This document shows, one piece after another, positions 1 to 10,475 of a stretch of DNA of 64,000 nucleotides. The stretch spans positions 1 to 64,000 of the forward strand of contig MPUH01000145.1 in NCBI GenBank assembly GCA_001970955.1, given 5' to 3'. Under the pieces are notes generated by a model. The model searched no databases, was not told where the DNA came from, and was given only the letters and a program-made list of their open reading frames with translations. The first letter of the stretch is position 1; every line of letters starts with the position of its first letter. Origin of the DNA: Stentor coeruleus (taxonomy: Eukaryota; Ciliophora; Heterotrichea; Heterotrichida; Stentoridae). Made by a program: the position numbers and the translations under genes.

Positions 1-276
1 ATCTTATATCTACTTTTTTGTCCTAACTTTATTATCTTTGTTCAAATCTTATAGATATTTTAGAAAATCATTATGCTTTAGTCTTTTAAACATAATTAAT
101 AGTTAGCCGCAGTTTTAAGCATGAACAAGCTAATTATCACTATGCATTTTTAATTGAACTGTCTTCTTTTTCCATTTCTAAGATATTTTTCTTGAATAAT
201 TTTTAAAATTTTCCTCTGTAAAGCTACATTTTAGTAAAATAAAATCTTACTATTCTCATTAAAAATGAAGTAAACT

Positions 277-551
277 ATGCCAATTAAGTCATCATCCATT
301 TTCTTTATAACAATAAGCATTAAAAATAAACTTATTTCCTCCTAAAACTCTAAAGTAAAACTATTTAATAAAGAGTTTACTTATTATATTTTCTACATAG
401 CATTATATCTTAATTTCCAAGTACACTAAGTATCAGGAAACTTGGTTTTTTTGCATACATGAGAAAATTGAAATCATATTAACTTGGCTCAACAGCCCTC
501 TTTTAAAAAAATCTAAGTGCTGGGACAATCATAAAAATAAACATACAAACA
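277..551 (-). pseudogene. Decayed duplicate of the 3' end of the TmcB-like gene at 6534-10475
   Basis: This stretch matches 6385-6656 at roughly nine bases in ten by eye, with small indels. It covers the last 40 or so codons of the large membrane-protein gene (here 426-551) and about 145 bases of its 3' flank (277-425). The flank is as well conserved as the coding part, so it is a DNA-level copy. The reading frame is closed by in-frame stops such as those replacing codons for L and Q near the C-terminal ELLSKADMIS segment. Similarity stops abruptly near 551. Many differences are C in the gene and T in the copy. Confidence 0.85.
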
Positions 552-969
552 GTAAATTCGACACCAACTCTTAGCTGAAATAGATATAGACTTGTATATT
601 TATCACAACAATAAAGACAAATATAATAAATTTCATATGTCTATGATATCCTATTACTGAATAGATTACTTAGTATCAGTTATATGTTGGAAGAATTTTA
701 TTTTGTATTCAGAAATCAAATTGATTTTCTGTTAGAATTCCAAATGCAATAGAATTATTCATAAAATAATTAAAAATATGCAAAGTTATGATTCAATTGA
801 TGTGAGATAATGAATTACTGAATTTATAATTTAAAATCAAACATTAGAATATGGCATTGATTTAAATCCTCGAACATGAAAATATATACACTAAGAATAC
901 CTATGAAAATTGCACAGCTCAATTTTCAAATTAGATACAAAATAGAATAAAATCAATAATTAAACAGTT
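552..969. other. Intergenic, no gene seen
   Basis: AT-rich sequence with many stops in all frames. It lies between two relics and may hold decayed sequence beyond recognition, but I could align nothing in it with confidence. The first 276 bases of the window are likewise empty of recognisable features. Confidence 0.5.
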
Positions 970-1374
970 TTAACAGAAAAATTGTATGAAGGATTTAAAG
1001 GTATAGAAACTGGACATTATAAAAAAAAAACAGGAAAAAGAAATAGTCTCAGGATATAAATAAAAAATATAAGAAAAAATTATATTGTTAGTAGCAGTTT
1101 TTGCAATTTGGAACATATAAGCATAAATACCAAAATATATTTTCGTATAAAAGAAGTAGTTTATGAAGGTTAGATGATTGTTTGTATGGCAGAAGAAGTA
1201 AAAATGCCTTTGATATATTATTTAGACTATACTGACAAAAATTTAAAGCCTATGACTACTATTAAAAACATTCCTATAAGAATAATTAAAGAAATAAAGA
1301 AAAATAATTGAACATAGACAAGAAAATATAAATTTGAGTATTATCAAAAATTAGCCTTTAAAGAACTAAAATAA
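970..1374 (+). pseudogene. Relic of a P-loop GTPase family gene (C-terminal part)
   Basis: Translated on the plus strand this stretch gives KLYEGFKGIETGH followed by KKTGK, which aligns with KFYEESKGLDQGY...RATGR of the intact gene at 4516-5814. After a decayed middle it gives EVKMPL...KPMTTIKNIP and later KYKFEYYQKLAFKEL, matching EMKMPL...KPITTEKFVP and RYGFEHYQQLATEEI. Several in-frame stops and at least one frame change separate the matching blocks. The N-terminal GTPase domain was not found upstream. It is a dead fourth member of the local GTPase family, closest to the plus-strand copy. Confidence 0.8.
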
Positions 1375-1415
1375 AAAATAAGATTTACTATATCCTCTAA
1401 CTAAAAAATTATAAT

Positions 1416-2663
1416 CTAAAGACTAGACATTTGTCTGTATTCATCTAGCATTGTTTTTTTAGCCTTTTCTAAGTAAAATGAAAAGTCATGATTTTCAACT
1501 TTCGAAATTTTCATATTCTTATAATTGACAAGCCTTTGCTTTTTTACTCTCTTTATTTTATTTACTGCAATCCTTTCATTAATAGCTTGTTGTCTAAAGT
1601 TTTCAATAGGGTAGTATTCATTAACTAACTTTTCTACATTTTTTGGCTTAGAAACAATTTTTTCTCTTTGTACAGGCACATGATAAACAGTTTTTATTTC
1701 CTGTTTTTCCCTTGGTCCTGCTATAATATATCGTCTTCCACCAGTTACTACTGTTATTGTTTCTCTAGTTTCTATATCAGTAAAAGTTTCTTTAACTTCT
1801 TCATTGACTATTTCTTGCTTAATAACAGGTCGCATGCCCGCAGCTTTTTGAAGTTCATGAGCTCTACTATTAATTGATTCTTCATCCTTATATTTAGGCT
1901 CAAAATCCTCATATTCCTCGTCAGTACTATATTCATCAATTTTATTATCATCATACTCTTCGACTTGATCTCTATAGCGATCAGGATCCATCTCACGTAT
2001 CTGATATGCTCTTTTTTCACATTCTTCATCTAGTCTTTTCATATCTTCAAGTCTATATGGAAATAATCTACTAAGATATTCCACTAATAATGAATACTGA
2101 TTTGATTTTAATTCTGTAGAAAGTTCATTATCAGGAGTTTGATTGATCCACTTAATAAACGATATATTCTTTAGATTATTCAGATTTTTTTCTCTTGCAT
2201 TTGCTTCATCTTCGTCTATATCATCCCATTTAGTAATTATTGCTAGTATTGTTTGCTGAATATTTTTACCAAATACTTTAAGGATCTGGCTTAAGTTTGT
2301 TCTGAGGGCCATAGCGCTTGATTTGACAGATTCAAAAAGTAATACAGCATCAAGTTTATCACAGTTCAGCTCAAAAAGTTTGAATTTTATCGCTTCAAGA
2401 ATCTCTTCGTCAGTGATTTTGAGAGCAGTATCTCTAAGGCCTGGAATATCTATAAGGTAGAGTAGAGATGACTCAGGATCATTTGGGTAAAGGATTCTTG
2501 ATGGACCTATAAGATAAAATGTGACATTCGTAGTAGTAGATCGGCCTGATTCATCTCCAGCTAATGCTATAATTTTGCCTTTGAGATGATTGATAAATGT
2601 TGACTTTCCTACTTGAGTATTTCCAAAAAGTAGTACGAATCGATTAGAAACCAAAGAAACCAT
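1416..2663 (-). CDS. P-loop GTPase of the local AIG1/TRAFAC-like family, copy 1
   Basis: 415 aa. The N-terminal half is a G domain: P-loop GNTQVGKS at residues 14-21, a Thr-rich switch I near 42-46, DIPG (G3) at 72-75 and TKWD (G4) at 144-147. The C-terminal 200 residues are charged and family-specific: ELQKAAG, a GGRRY...GPRE block, PIEN and VENHDFSFYL recur in the copy at 2744-3976. No membrane segment or targeting signal is evident. GTP binding is clear from the motifs; the cellular role is unknown. AIG1/GIMAP or septin/MMR_HSR1-type assignment is by general resemblance only. The gene is tandem with the next copy, 80 bases away and on the same strand. Confidence 0.85.
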   Translation of the reverse strand: MVSLVSNRFVLLFGNTQVGKSTFINHLKGKIIALAGDESGRSTTTNVTFYLIGPSRILYPNDPESSLLYLIDIPGLRDTALKITDEEILEAIKFKLFELNCDKLDAVLLFESVKSSAMALRTNLSQILKVFGKNIQQTILAIITKWDDIDEDEANAREKNLNNLKNISFIKWINQTPDNELSTELKSNQYSLLVEYLSRLFPYRLEDMKRLDEECEKRAYQIREMDPDRYRDQVEEYDDNKIDEYSTDEEYEDFEPKYKDEESINSRAHELQKAAGMRPVIKQEIVNEEVKETFTDIETRETITVVTGGRRYIIAGPREKQEIKTVYHVPVQREKIVSKPKNVEKLVNEYYPIENFRQQAINERIAVNKIKRVKKQRLVNYKNMKISKVENHDFSFYLEKAKKTMLDEYRQMSSL

Positions 2664-2743
2664 TTATGGCTCTAAATATTATAAACATATTATTTGCAGA
2701 CAATATATATGCATTTTGTTAAAAGAATAATACTAATTAATAA

Positions 2744-3976
2744 TTAAATATTAGCCTGCTTTTTATAGCTTTCTAGCATAGATTGCTTAGCTAAGCTCAT
2801 ATAATAATCAAAACTATGATTTTCAACCTGGGTTGTTTTTTCTTTTATAACCTCATTCTGTCTTGACTTTTTAACAGTTCTTGACTTTTTAACTTCTTCA
2901 GTTTCATTTTGGGCTTGAGCCATATAATTTTCAATAGGATGGTATTCTTGTGCTACATATGAAACATTTGCCTGATATGAAACTTGTCTACTGTTCTGAA
3001 AAGGAATTTGTCTTGTATGAGTAGTAGTCCATTCCTCTCTTGGTCCAAATAATCCATAGCGTCGTCCACCTTCATGATGGGTTTTATAAGTTTCAGTTCT
3101 AACATCTTGGAAATATTCAGTGCGAGTCTGAGTTTCAACTCTTGTCTTGGTAACTGGATGTGTTCCAGCAGCCTTTTGGAGTTCTTCAGCCCTTTTTTTA
3201 ATAGCCTCTGTAGTTGTATATATTGGCTCTCTTATAGTATAATACTCTATATCATCATAGTAAACAGTTTCATAGTCTTTATAAGGTGTTTTGACTATTT
3301 GATATCTGTTAGGATCCTTTTCTTGCAATACCCATGCCTCATTTTTCATTTGCTCTTCTAGCTGTTCTATTTGCGCCATCGGATAAGGAGGAATTCGGCC
3401 TAATATTTCTGCAATATTTCTCAGTTGCAATGATTTCTGTTGTGGAGTTAAACCTTGATCTTCAGAGTCATTTATCCATTTTATAATTGCTATATCACGC
3501 ATTTCATTATAAGTTTTCGTTTTTATTTCAGTAGTCTCCTCGTCGAGTTCATCCCATTTCGTAACAATTCCTATCATAGAAGAAATAGCTAAAGATCCCA
3601 ACATTTCTAAACTATTTTGAAGGACACTTCTTATACCAATCGCACTAGCAGTTGAAGAATCAAATATCAAAATACAGTCAATTTGCTTACAATCAATCTC
3701 AAAAAGTTTCATTTTAATTGAGTTAATGATTTGTGCATTGGACTGTTGCAAGTCAGTATCATTAAATCCTACTACGTCTATGATGTATAATAAATTATTA
3801 TCAGTATCGTTTGGGTAAACAATTTTTGATTTTCCTACTTCATACATGGAAATTCTCTTAGTCACTGATCTACCAGAGCCACCAATAGGAGCTATCATAG
3901 ACCCCTTTATAGTGTTTATGAATGAACTTTTGCCAACTTGGCTATTTCCCATTAGAAGAATGATTCTTTTCTTCAT
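2744..3976 (-). CDS. P-loop GTPase of the local family, copy 2
   Basis: 410 aa. P-loop GNSQVGKS at residues 10-17, DVVG at 67-70 and TKWD at 139-142 define the G domain. The C-terminal half repeats the family blocks ELQKAAG, GGRRY...GPREE, HPIEN and VENHSFDYYM seen in copy 1, which fixes the two as paralogues. A Tyr-rich stretch near residues 240-255 is specific to this copy. It is divergent to copy 3, the two starts being 539 bases apart, so the promoter region may be shared. Function beyond GTP binding cannot be read from the sequence. Confidence 0.85.
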   Translation of the reverse strand: MKKRIILLMGNSQVGKSSFINTIKGSMIAPIGGSGRSVTKRISMYEVGKSKIVYPNDTDNNLLYIIDVVGFNDTDLQQSNAQIINSIKMKLFEIDCKQIDCILIFDSSTASAIGIRSVLQNSLEMLGSLAISSMIGIVTKWDELDEETTEIKTKTYNEMRDIAIIKWINDSEDQGLTPQQKSLQLRNIAEILGRIPPYPMAQIEQLEEQMKNEAWVLQEKDPNRYQIVKTPYKDYETVYYDDIEYYTIREPIYTTTEAIKKRAEELQKAAGTHPVTKTRVETQTRTEYFQDVRTETYKTHHEGGRRYGLFGPREEWTTTHTRQIPFQNSRQVSYQANVSYVAQEYHPIENYMAQAQNETEEVKKSRTVKKSRQNEVIKEKTTQVENHSFDYYMSLAKQSMLESYKKQANI

Positions 3977-4515
3977 ATTAAATATTTTAATTAGAAATGC
4001 TCAAAGCCATTTAATTCACCATCGTAATTCTGCATTTGCATACTCATATTATAACAAAAAATTTCTAACCTCCTAAAACGCCTATATTTGCATATAATCA
4101 TATTACAACAAAAATTTTAATCTCTTAAAGTGTTTTCTTTATGATTCATTTTCTTGTTTGGTTTCATATCTATGATCCTTCATTTCAGTTTTCTCAACCA
4201 TTCCACAAAGATAAAGCTCAAAGACCTTTTTCTATATGGCATGAGAATATTCTAGGATATACCTTGAACTATGGAGAATCTGTAAGGAAAGGAAAGACAA
4301 ATTAACCCAGAATTTCATTCAACTGGGACTAAAGAAAAAATCATCAAGCATAGTCTATAATAGAATAAATAAGACAACAGTGGTAGAAATGGATGAGAAA
4401 GAACTTATTAGCCAAGATCTAGTGCATCCACCCTTCCTATACATGCGTTTATTCATTCTTAAATTATAAAATGCTTATAATTTGTCTACATTTATAATGG
4501 AACCTAAAATTTATA
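3977..4515. other. Shared upstream region of two divergent GTPase genes, with an imperfect tandem repeat
   Basis: An imperfect direct repeat of about 45 bases lies at 4035-4080 and 4087-4130; both units run TTTGCAT, a CATATTA core, ACAAAAA and a TC-rich end. Downstream are two overlapping semi-open frames without recognisable product: 4141-4305 (54 codons from an ATG) and 4236-4472 (about 78 codons, no early ATG). They may be the remains of a gene or chance. Confidence 0.45.
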
Positions 4516-5814
4516 ATGTCTTTATCTAGACCTGCAATAACCCGAACTTTGCTGCTTTATGGTCCGAGCCAATATGGGAAATCTACATTCATAAACAATT
4601 TTATAAAGCTTACAAATGCACCTTTAGAAAGAGCAGACGTTGGAAACAACAGTGGAAACTCTATAACATGTGCTATCAAAGCTTATAATGTTGGATCTAT
4701 TCCTGAACTCTTTCCTGAAGATATTGCGGGTTATGACACTGTTACAATTATAGATGCTCCAGGAATCTTTGATAGCAGATTATTTTCTAATGATGAAATT
4801 CTTAAAGAAATCAAACTTAGCTTATTAAACTCAAAAAAGCTAGAAATTGATGCTATTCTTGTATTTGAGTCACTAAGAGATGATGCTCTTCAAATAAATA
4901 ATTGTGTTCATATTGCTGCAAATATGTTTGGTACAAATATCACGAAAAACATGATTGTAATTGCGACTAAATGGGATTTAATTAAAGAGCCCCGTCTTAG
5001 TAAAAAAACGCAAACTCTTGAAACTTACTTAGCAAACCTTCAAATAGAATATATTAAATGGAAGAATGTTTGGAAAAGTGATCCTAATGCTTTTGAAAAT
5101 GATATGAAAATTCAGCTTTCAGAATTGGGAGGACGTATTAAAAGGGCACAAAGCTATAGAATGGAGGAAATGATTAGACTTATAGAAAAAAGAGATGAAC
5201 TGGCAAGAGTGATTCAGAGCAATGACCCTCAAAGACTTTCTGAATATGAGATTGTAATAGACGTTCATATTCCAGAAGAATACACTGAGTTAGTGCTTAT
5301 GAAGGTCACAGAATGGGTTCCATTAACAGAAGAAGAAAAAAAGGATAAAGCGAACAAGTTTTACGAAGAATCAAAAGGACTTGATCAAGGTTATGCCCTG
5401 AGAGCTACTGGTAGAAAAATTGCAAAAGAGAAAATAGTTGGCTTCAAAGAAAGAAGGGAAAAAAGAAGGGTAGCTATTAGTAATGGCATGTTCAGAGGTG
5501 ACAAAGTTATTAGATGGGAAGATATATTTCAAGATCCTATCAAAGAAACTTTCTATGAAGATGAACTTGAAATAGTAAAACTTGAAGAAATGAAAATGCC
5601 TCTGGAGCATTTTTTACGAGCTGTTAGCAATGATGCAAAGCCGATTACTACTGAAAAATTTGTCCCCATGAAAAAGGTTAGGCCAAAAATTATTCAGCAA
5701 GTTATTGGGTATAATCAAGAGCGTTATGGGTTTGAACATTACCAGCAGCTAGCAACAGAAGAAATTGAAAGGGAAATGAGATATAATATAAGATCCATAA
5801 TAACTAACTCATAA
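4516..5814 (+). CDS. P-loop GTPase of the local family, copy 3
   Basis: 432 aa. G domain motifs are GPSQYGKS at residues 16-23, DAPG at 80-83 and TKWD at 151-154. The C-terminal half diverges from copies 1 and 2 but keeps the terminal block RYGFEHYQQL, equivalent to their FSFYL/FDYYM segment. The decayed copy at 970-1374 resembles this gene most. The start is the first ATG of the frame, after an A/T-rich leader. No signal peptide or membrane segment is visible. The local expansion suggests a fast-evolving family, but its role is unknown. Confidence 0.85.
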   Translation: MSLSRPAITRTLLLYGPSQYGKSTFINNFIKLTNAPLERADVGNNSGNSITCAIKAYNVGSIPELFPEDIAGYDTVTIIDAPGIFDSRLFSNDEILKEIKLSLLNSKKLEIDAILVFESLRDDALQINNCVHIAANMFGTNITKNMIVIATKWDLIKEPRLSKKTQTLETYLANLQIEYIKWKNVWKSDPNAFENDMKIQLSELGGRIKRAQSYRMEEMIRLIEKRDELARVIQSNDPQRLSEYEIVIDVHIPEEYTELVLMKVTEWVPLTEEEKKDKANKFYEESKGLDQGYALRATGRKIAKEKIVGFKERREKRRVAISNGMFRGDKVIRWEDIFQDPIKETFYEDELEIVKLEEMKMPLEHFLRAVSNDAKPITTEKFVPMKKVRPKIIQQVIGYNQERYGFEHYQQLATEEIEREMRYNIRSIITNS

Positions 5815-6533
5815 TATATCTCAGTAAATATTGATAAGCAAATAGGGTATTAAGCATGTTATTATAAAGATAATGAACAAAATAAAAGAATGAAAAATTT
5901 AAGAAAATGTTATACATGCAATAATCATCCTTGTATATATTTAAAGTTGTCTAAGTATTGCAAGTTTATAGAAGAATATGATAAATATAAAGATTAGATA
6001 TTCTATTTAGATTATATTTTTGGATGCAAAAAAGAATCATGGTTATTAGAACATATATTTCATAAAAATAAAAAATATCCAGTTCATCAAGTAGATAGAT
6101 AATGGAATATTTTATGAAGATGCATTAATTAGAATTCTAAATAAGCTAATAAATAATTAGTTGAATAATAAAATAAGTTTTCATAACCTTCTTTATGATT
6201 TTCATGATCAAGCATAACTTGGGTAATACATATCTTACACGTAAATTATTTTTCTTTTTTATTTGTATTATAATATATCGAAAGTTAATTTGAATTGAAA
6301 TGCAGAATGTGAATCAAAAATTTTTGTTAATAGATCATAATATTGACAAGTTGTAAAATGCTTTTAATGATATATTTCATCACGAATACCAATCAAGCCA
6401 TCATCCATTTTCTTTATAACAAAAGCATTAAAAAATAAACTCATTTCTCCTAAAACTCTAAAATAAAACTATTTAATAAAGAGTTTACTTATTATATTTT
6501 CTACATAGCATTATATCTTAATTTCCAAGCACA
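5815..6533. other. Intergenic; contains a stop-interrupted, possibly decayed frame
   Basis: Between 5893 and about 6100 the plus strand reads RKCYTCNNHPCIYLKL and then FYLDYIFGCKKESWLLEHI with a single stop in about 70 codons, followed by dense stops. That is more open than expected for this base composition, so it may be a relic, but I recognise no family. From about 6385 on lies the 3' flank of the TmcB-like gene that is duplicated at 277-425. Confidence 0.4.
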
Positions 6534-9500
6534 CTAAGTATCAGGAAATTTGGTTTTTTGCATACACGAGAAAATCGAAATCATATCAGCTTTGCTCAAC
6601 AGTTCTTTTTTTAAAAATCTAAGTGCTGGGACAACCACAAAAGCAAACCCACAAACTATTAAAAAAATATAAACCGAGCTCATTATCATTAAAATTCTTT
6701 TTATAGTCCCTAAATGATATTCTGTGATTTTACTAAACATCACTACAGCTTCATCCCAAGCTTTTTCAAAATCACTAGCTTGTTTTTCACACATAATAAC
6801 AGAATCCCATCTACTTTTATTTATTAAAGCAAGATAAATAAAACTTTCAATATCATATTCATAAACAAAAAGACCAGGATCAAGTCCACGAGCCAAAATA
6901 CTTTTTTCACAATCAGAAATCTCAAAATAATTACAACTTTTTCCTATAAGAAGGTTTATATAGCTAGAATAATCATAAGCACTTTGTTGACTATCTTTAA
7001 TTTTCATAAAAATTTTATGTTCATATTCATCAGTTTTTTCTTCAATATCTAAAAATTCCCATTCAAGATTAGGATATGATATAAAGTCATTTATAAATTC
7101 ATAATTTTCTACAGCATAATAATTGTGTAGTTCCCGACCCCAAAAAAATGTGAGATTTGTCATGGTTTTACGAAGACTTCCCCAGAAGTTGTGGGATATT
7201 CTTAGATCAAGCATATATGTTAATTCTGATTGGCAGTATATGATACTTATAATACTAAAAGCTGTACTAAATATTAGAAAGATGCTGATTTTTATTAAAT
7301 ATCGAAACCAAAGTTGTGATTTTATTGGAACTTTATTGTCTACAGCACTTGGTTCTAAGGTTACAAGGTGGAATTCTGAAAGCCGAAGGATTAGTTTTGT
7401 TTCTAAGCTTTTTAAAGAACCTAAGGGGAGTTTGGAAATTAATAACCATTGATGTGAGTTGATTTTTTCTATTAGGAATATCACTGGTAATGAGATTAAA
7501 AGTAGAATTATTGGTGGGAATATTGAAGATAACTCTATAATATACAAATAATTCAATGCTTGTTGAGTATTTAAATTCATATAACCCACACCATTCCATA
7601 TAGTTTTATTCAATACATCAAACATTATTATAGGCACACTATGATACAAAAAATATGCTTCCTTTTGAAAACTCTCTCCTTTATTTGATTTCTCAACAAT
7701 TTGATAGCAGTTAGCAATAACTTTTACAATTCCTTCAAAAAGATTTAAAGTATTTACCATTGGCACTTCATCAATAATTTCAATAACATCAACAAAATTA
7801 CTTGTAAACGACTCTTTAGCATTATAATTCAAATTATAATCATCAAGCTTATACAACAACTCTTCAAGTTTTACTGTTGAATTTTTTATCAATTCCTGAT
7901 AATAACTTATTTTATAATAACTAGGATACCCATTCAAAGCAAGTTCAAGTGTTCTAATCACAATAACATTATTCAACAAAAAATGCCTTAAATCCCCAAA
8001 ATCATTAGCAACATACGATATATTCGCATTATCAATAAATCTTGAAACAAGTAAAATAATTGAAAAACTGCTCAAAATAAGTACACAAAAAACAATAATA
8101 TTTGAAAATTTCAATATATTCGTTAATCTGTTTATCATATTAATATGGTCTGTATCAGGTTCTAATAAATCTTCATAGCTTTTTGAAAAAATTGAATTAC
8201 GTTTATTAGTTGATTCAATAGTCTTCCTTTTCATTAAACTTTCAGCTCTTGATACACATATCATAGTTTCAGCTGAAAAATGTAATATAAAAATTTCTTC
8301 ATCAAAATACTCCTTTTGCATTGTGCAAAAACCAAATCCAATCTGATAACAAGCTTGATCTGATAATGGGTCTCTTATAAAATTCTCAAAAATATCAGGG
8401 TAAATTTCCATAATATTACTTCTGGTTCGCATACTTTTTTTGAAATGTTTGGAAAATGCGATTATTGTCCCATCTTTTAGTAATGAGATAAATTTGTCAT
8501 CATGTCTTTTAACGAAATTTGCGATGAAGTAAGGGCTAAAGTTTAGAAAGGAATATTTTAAGGTCATGGAAACTTCGATATAATATTTGTTGTTTACAAA
8601 AAGATATAAGCGATTTATAAATAGGTCGTTTGAAGTTGATTCGTAAGCGAAAGTGGAAAAATTTTTGTTGAAGTATTTTTTCATGCCTTTGGATACAAAA
8701 GTATCAAATGGTTTATTCAAATATTTCCTAGGGTTTTTAATTTTAAGCATCTGTGCAGTTTCAGGGGGGAAATAAATAACTGTACACACATTCATATTTG
8801 AATAATGGAGTATAAAAGAAAATTCATTATCAGCTTTCTTAGCAACAGTTTTCTCAAACGAAGCCTGCCTCGTCCCAATAGTTAATTTATGTTGTAAAAT
8901 AAATGCTTCAAACGATTTGTGTATATCTCTAAACAAAGCATCACTATTATACTTAGTAAATTTCACTGAATATTGACTCATTTTTTCTTTTAAATGCATA
9001 TAATACTCAACAAGTTGATTTTTAAGAACATCATAGCTTTTTTCATTAACAGATAGTAAATTTCTTATAATCTTAAACAACACTAAACAAGTTTCATAAT
9101 CTTTTGCTTTAAATTTCGACAAATCAATCAAATATTTAAGTGCTATTCTTTCTTTATTTGTCTTATTAGCAAAAGCTTCTTTATAGTAAAAAAAGAACAA
9201 ATATTTAACTTCAATTGCAGGAAAATGCCTAAAAGTGTTTGTTGAGACTATGTTTTGTTTATTAAAAACATTGTAATTACTCGATATGATTTTAAGCAAG
9301 GCAAAGCTGTGATCTTTATGAACTTTCAAATACAGTCTATATTCCCATATAAACAAAAGCATAAAATCATAAAAAATTTCTTTGCCTTTTTTAAGGAATT
9401 CAAAAGCCTGATCATATTCATGCTGATTAATCAAATGTCTTAGTTTTACATCAAAAACATAAGGGTCTCTATCATTACTCATTAGTATTTTCTCAAAACA

Positions 9501-10475
9501 ATGACCCAAATAAAAGTTTAAAACCAAATAAACACAAGGGAAAATCAATAAAATCATATAAATCAATAAATGTCCTCTTTCCAAACTGATAGTGACAATC
9601 ATAATAAAACCAAGCCCTGCAATTGATGTCCAAAGTCCACCCAATAACATATTATTCCTCATTTGATAATAAGGTAAAAACTTAGCTACTTTATTTGCCA
9701 TAAACCCTCCTAATCCCATACAACATACATAAAAATACGTATTGTTTAAGAAAATCGATGATGATGACAATATAGAAAGACATAAAACATGGAATAAAGA
9801 TACTTTAGAATGGCTTCGATCCGCAGCTTTAAGTACAGTTTGACATGATATTATAACAATAGTAAGTGGTAGTATTAATAAATAAAATCCTGATGTATTA
9901 GATTCTTGTATTCTATATGTATATTGATTAAGGTAAAAAGAGTTTTGAAAAAACAATTGAAGTATATTAATAGTCCCATGAGTTACTATTGGAATAAATA
10001 GAAAATTTTCTAATATGAATTCTAAAAGGCCGAATATATGAGCAGGGATTGCTATTATATAATTTTTTTTAACCAGTAATTGGGAATATACTAATAGGAA
10101 TGTAACCGCTTGAACAAAAACTACTATGAATACTAGTGAGTCAAAAATAGTGTCTAAGTTTTTTACGTTTGCAATATAATCAAATCTTGAGTAGTTGATG
10201 AATGATTTAAATGTTTCAACTGAATCGCTGCTTTGGTTTTTGTTTTCGGTTGAGAGGATTAAAGATATTATTTGCAGTTGAATGAAAATTTTCCCTAGGT
10301 AAGTGAGCCAAATACCGATTCGACCGAGTTTGGATATTAGGTTATGTGAGACTAGTCTATAGAAATTAAAAAGAGCTTTAGTGGATCTTGAAAATACACA
10401 TTTTTTCAGTGTAAGTAGGGTTTCAGTTGATATATCAACTTGCATTTCCGAGTCAACAGAAGTTTCTTCTTCCAT
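6534..10475 (-). CDS. Large multipass membrane protein, TmcB-like with a PAS-like middle
   Basis: 1313 aa. About seven hydrophobic segments lie in the first 330 residues, then a soluble helical region of roughly 340-540 (TPR-like, with a run of QHEYDQAFEFLKKG type helices). A PAS-like region follows (about 545-690: FSFILHYSNMNVCTVIYFPP and a second NFVKRHDDKFISLLKDGTII segment). About four more membrane segments lie between 770 and 1290. This order matches the big ciliate proteins usually named TmcB-like or PAS-domain membrane proteins; I infer membership from architecture, not from a database. A sensory or channel-like role is plausible but unproven. Its last 40 codons are duplicated as a relic at 277-551. 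Confidence 0.7.
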   Translation of the reverse strand: MEEETSVDSEMQVDISTETLLTLKKCVFSRSTKALFNFYRLVSHNLISKLGRIGIWLTYLGKIFIQLQIISLILSTENKNQSSDSVETFKSFINYSRFDYIANVKNLDTIFDSLVFIVVFVQAVTFLLVYSQLLVKKNYIIAIPAHIFGLLEFILENFLFIPIVTHGTINILQLFFQNSFYLNQYTYRIQESNTSGFYLLILPLTIVIISCQTVLKAADRSHSKVSLFHVLCLSILSSSSIFLNNTYFYVCCMGLGGFMANKVAKFLPYYQMRNNMLLGGLWTSIAGLGFIMIVTISLERGHLLIYMILLIFPCVYLVLNFYLGHCFEKILMSNDRDPYVFDVKLRHLINQHEYDQAFEFLKKGKEIFYDFMLLFIWEYRLYLKVHKDHSFALLKIISSNYNVFNKQNIVSTNTFRHFPAIEVKYLFFFYYKEAFANKTNKERIALKYLIDLSKFKAKDYETCLVLFKIIRNLLSVNEKSYDVLKNQLVEYYMHLKEKMSQYSVKFTKYNSDALFRDIHKSFEAFILQHKLTIGTRQASFEKTVAKKADNEFSFILHYSNMNVCTVIYFPPETAQMLKIKNPRKYLNKPFDTFVSKGMKKYFNKNFSTFAYESTSNDLFINRLYLFVNNKYYIEVSMTLKYSFLNFSPYFIANFVKRHDDKFISLLKDGTIIAFSKHFKKSMRTRSNIMEIYPDIFENFIRDPLSDQACYQIGFGFCTMQKEYFDEEIFILHFSAETMICVSRAESLMKRKTIESTNKRNSIFSKSYEDLLEPDTDHINMINRLTNILKFSNIIVFCVLILSSFSIILLVSRFIDNANISYVANDFGDLRHFLLNNVIVIRTLELALNGYPSYYKISYYQELIKNSTVKLEELLYKLDDYNLNYNAKESFTSNFVDVIEIIDEVPMVNTLNLFEGIVKVIANCYQIVEKSNKGESFQKEAYFLYHSVPIIMFDVLNKTIWNGVGYMNLNTQQALNYLYIIELSSIFPPIILLLISLPVIFLIEKINSHQWLLISKLPLGSLKSLETKLILRLSEFHLVTLEPSAVDNKVPIKSQLWFRYLIKISIFLIFSTAFSIISIIYCQSELTYMLDLRISHNFWGSLRKTMTNLTFFWGRELHNYYAVENYEFINDFISYPNLEWEFLDIEEKTDEYEHKIFMKIKDSQQSAYDYSSYINLLIGKSCNYFEISDCEKSILARGLDPGLFVYEYDIESFIYLALINKSRWDSVIMCEKQASDFEKAWDEAVVMFSKITEYHLGTIKRILMIMSSVYIFLIVCGFAFVVVPALRFLKKELLSKADMISIFSCMQKTKFPDT

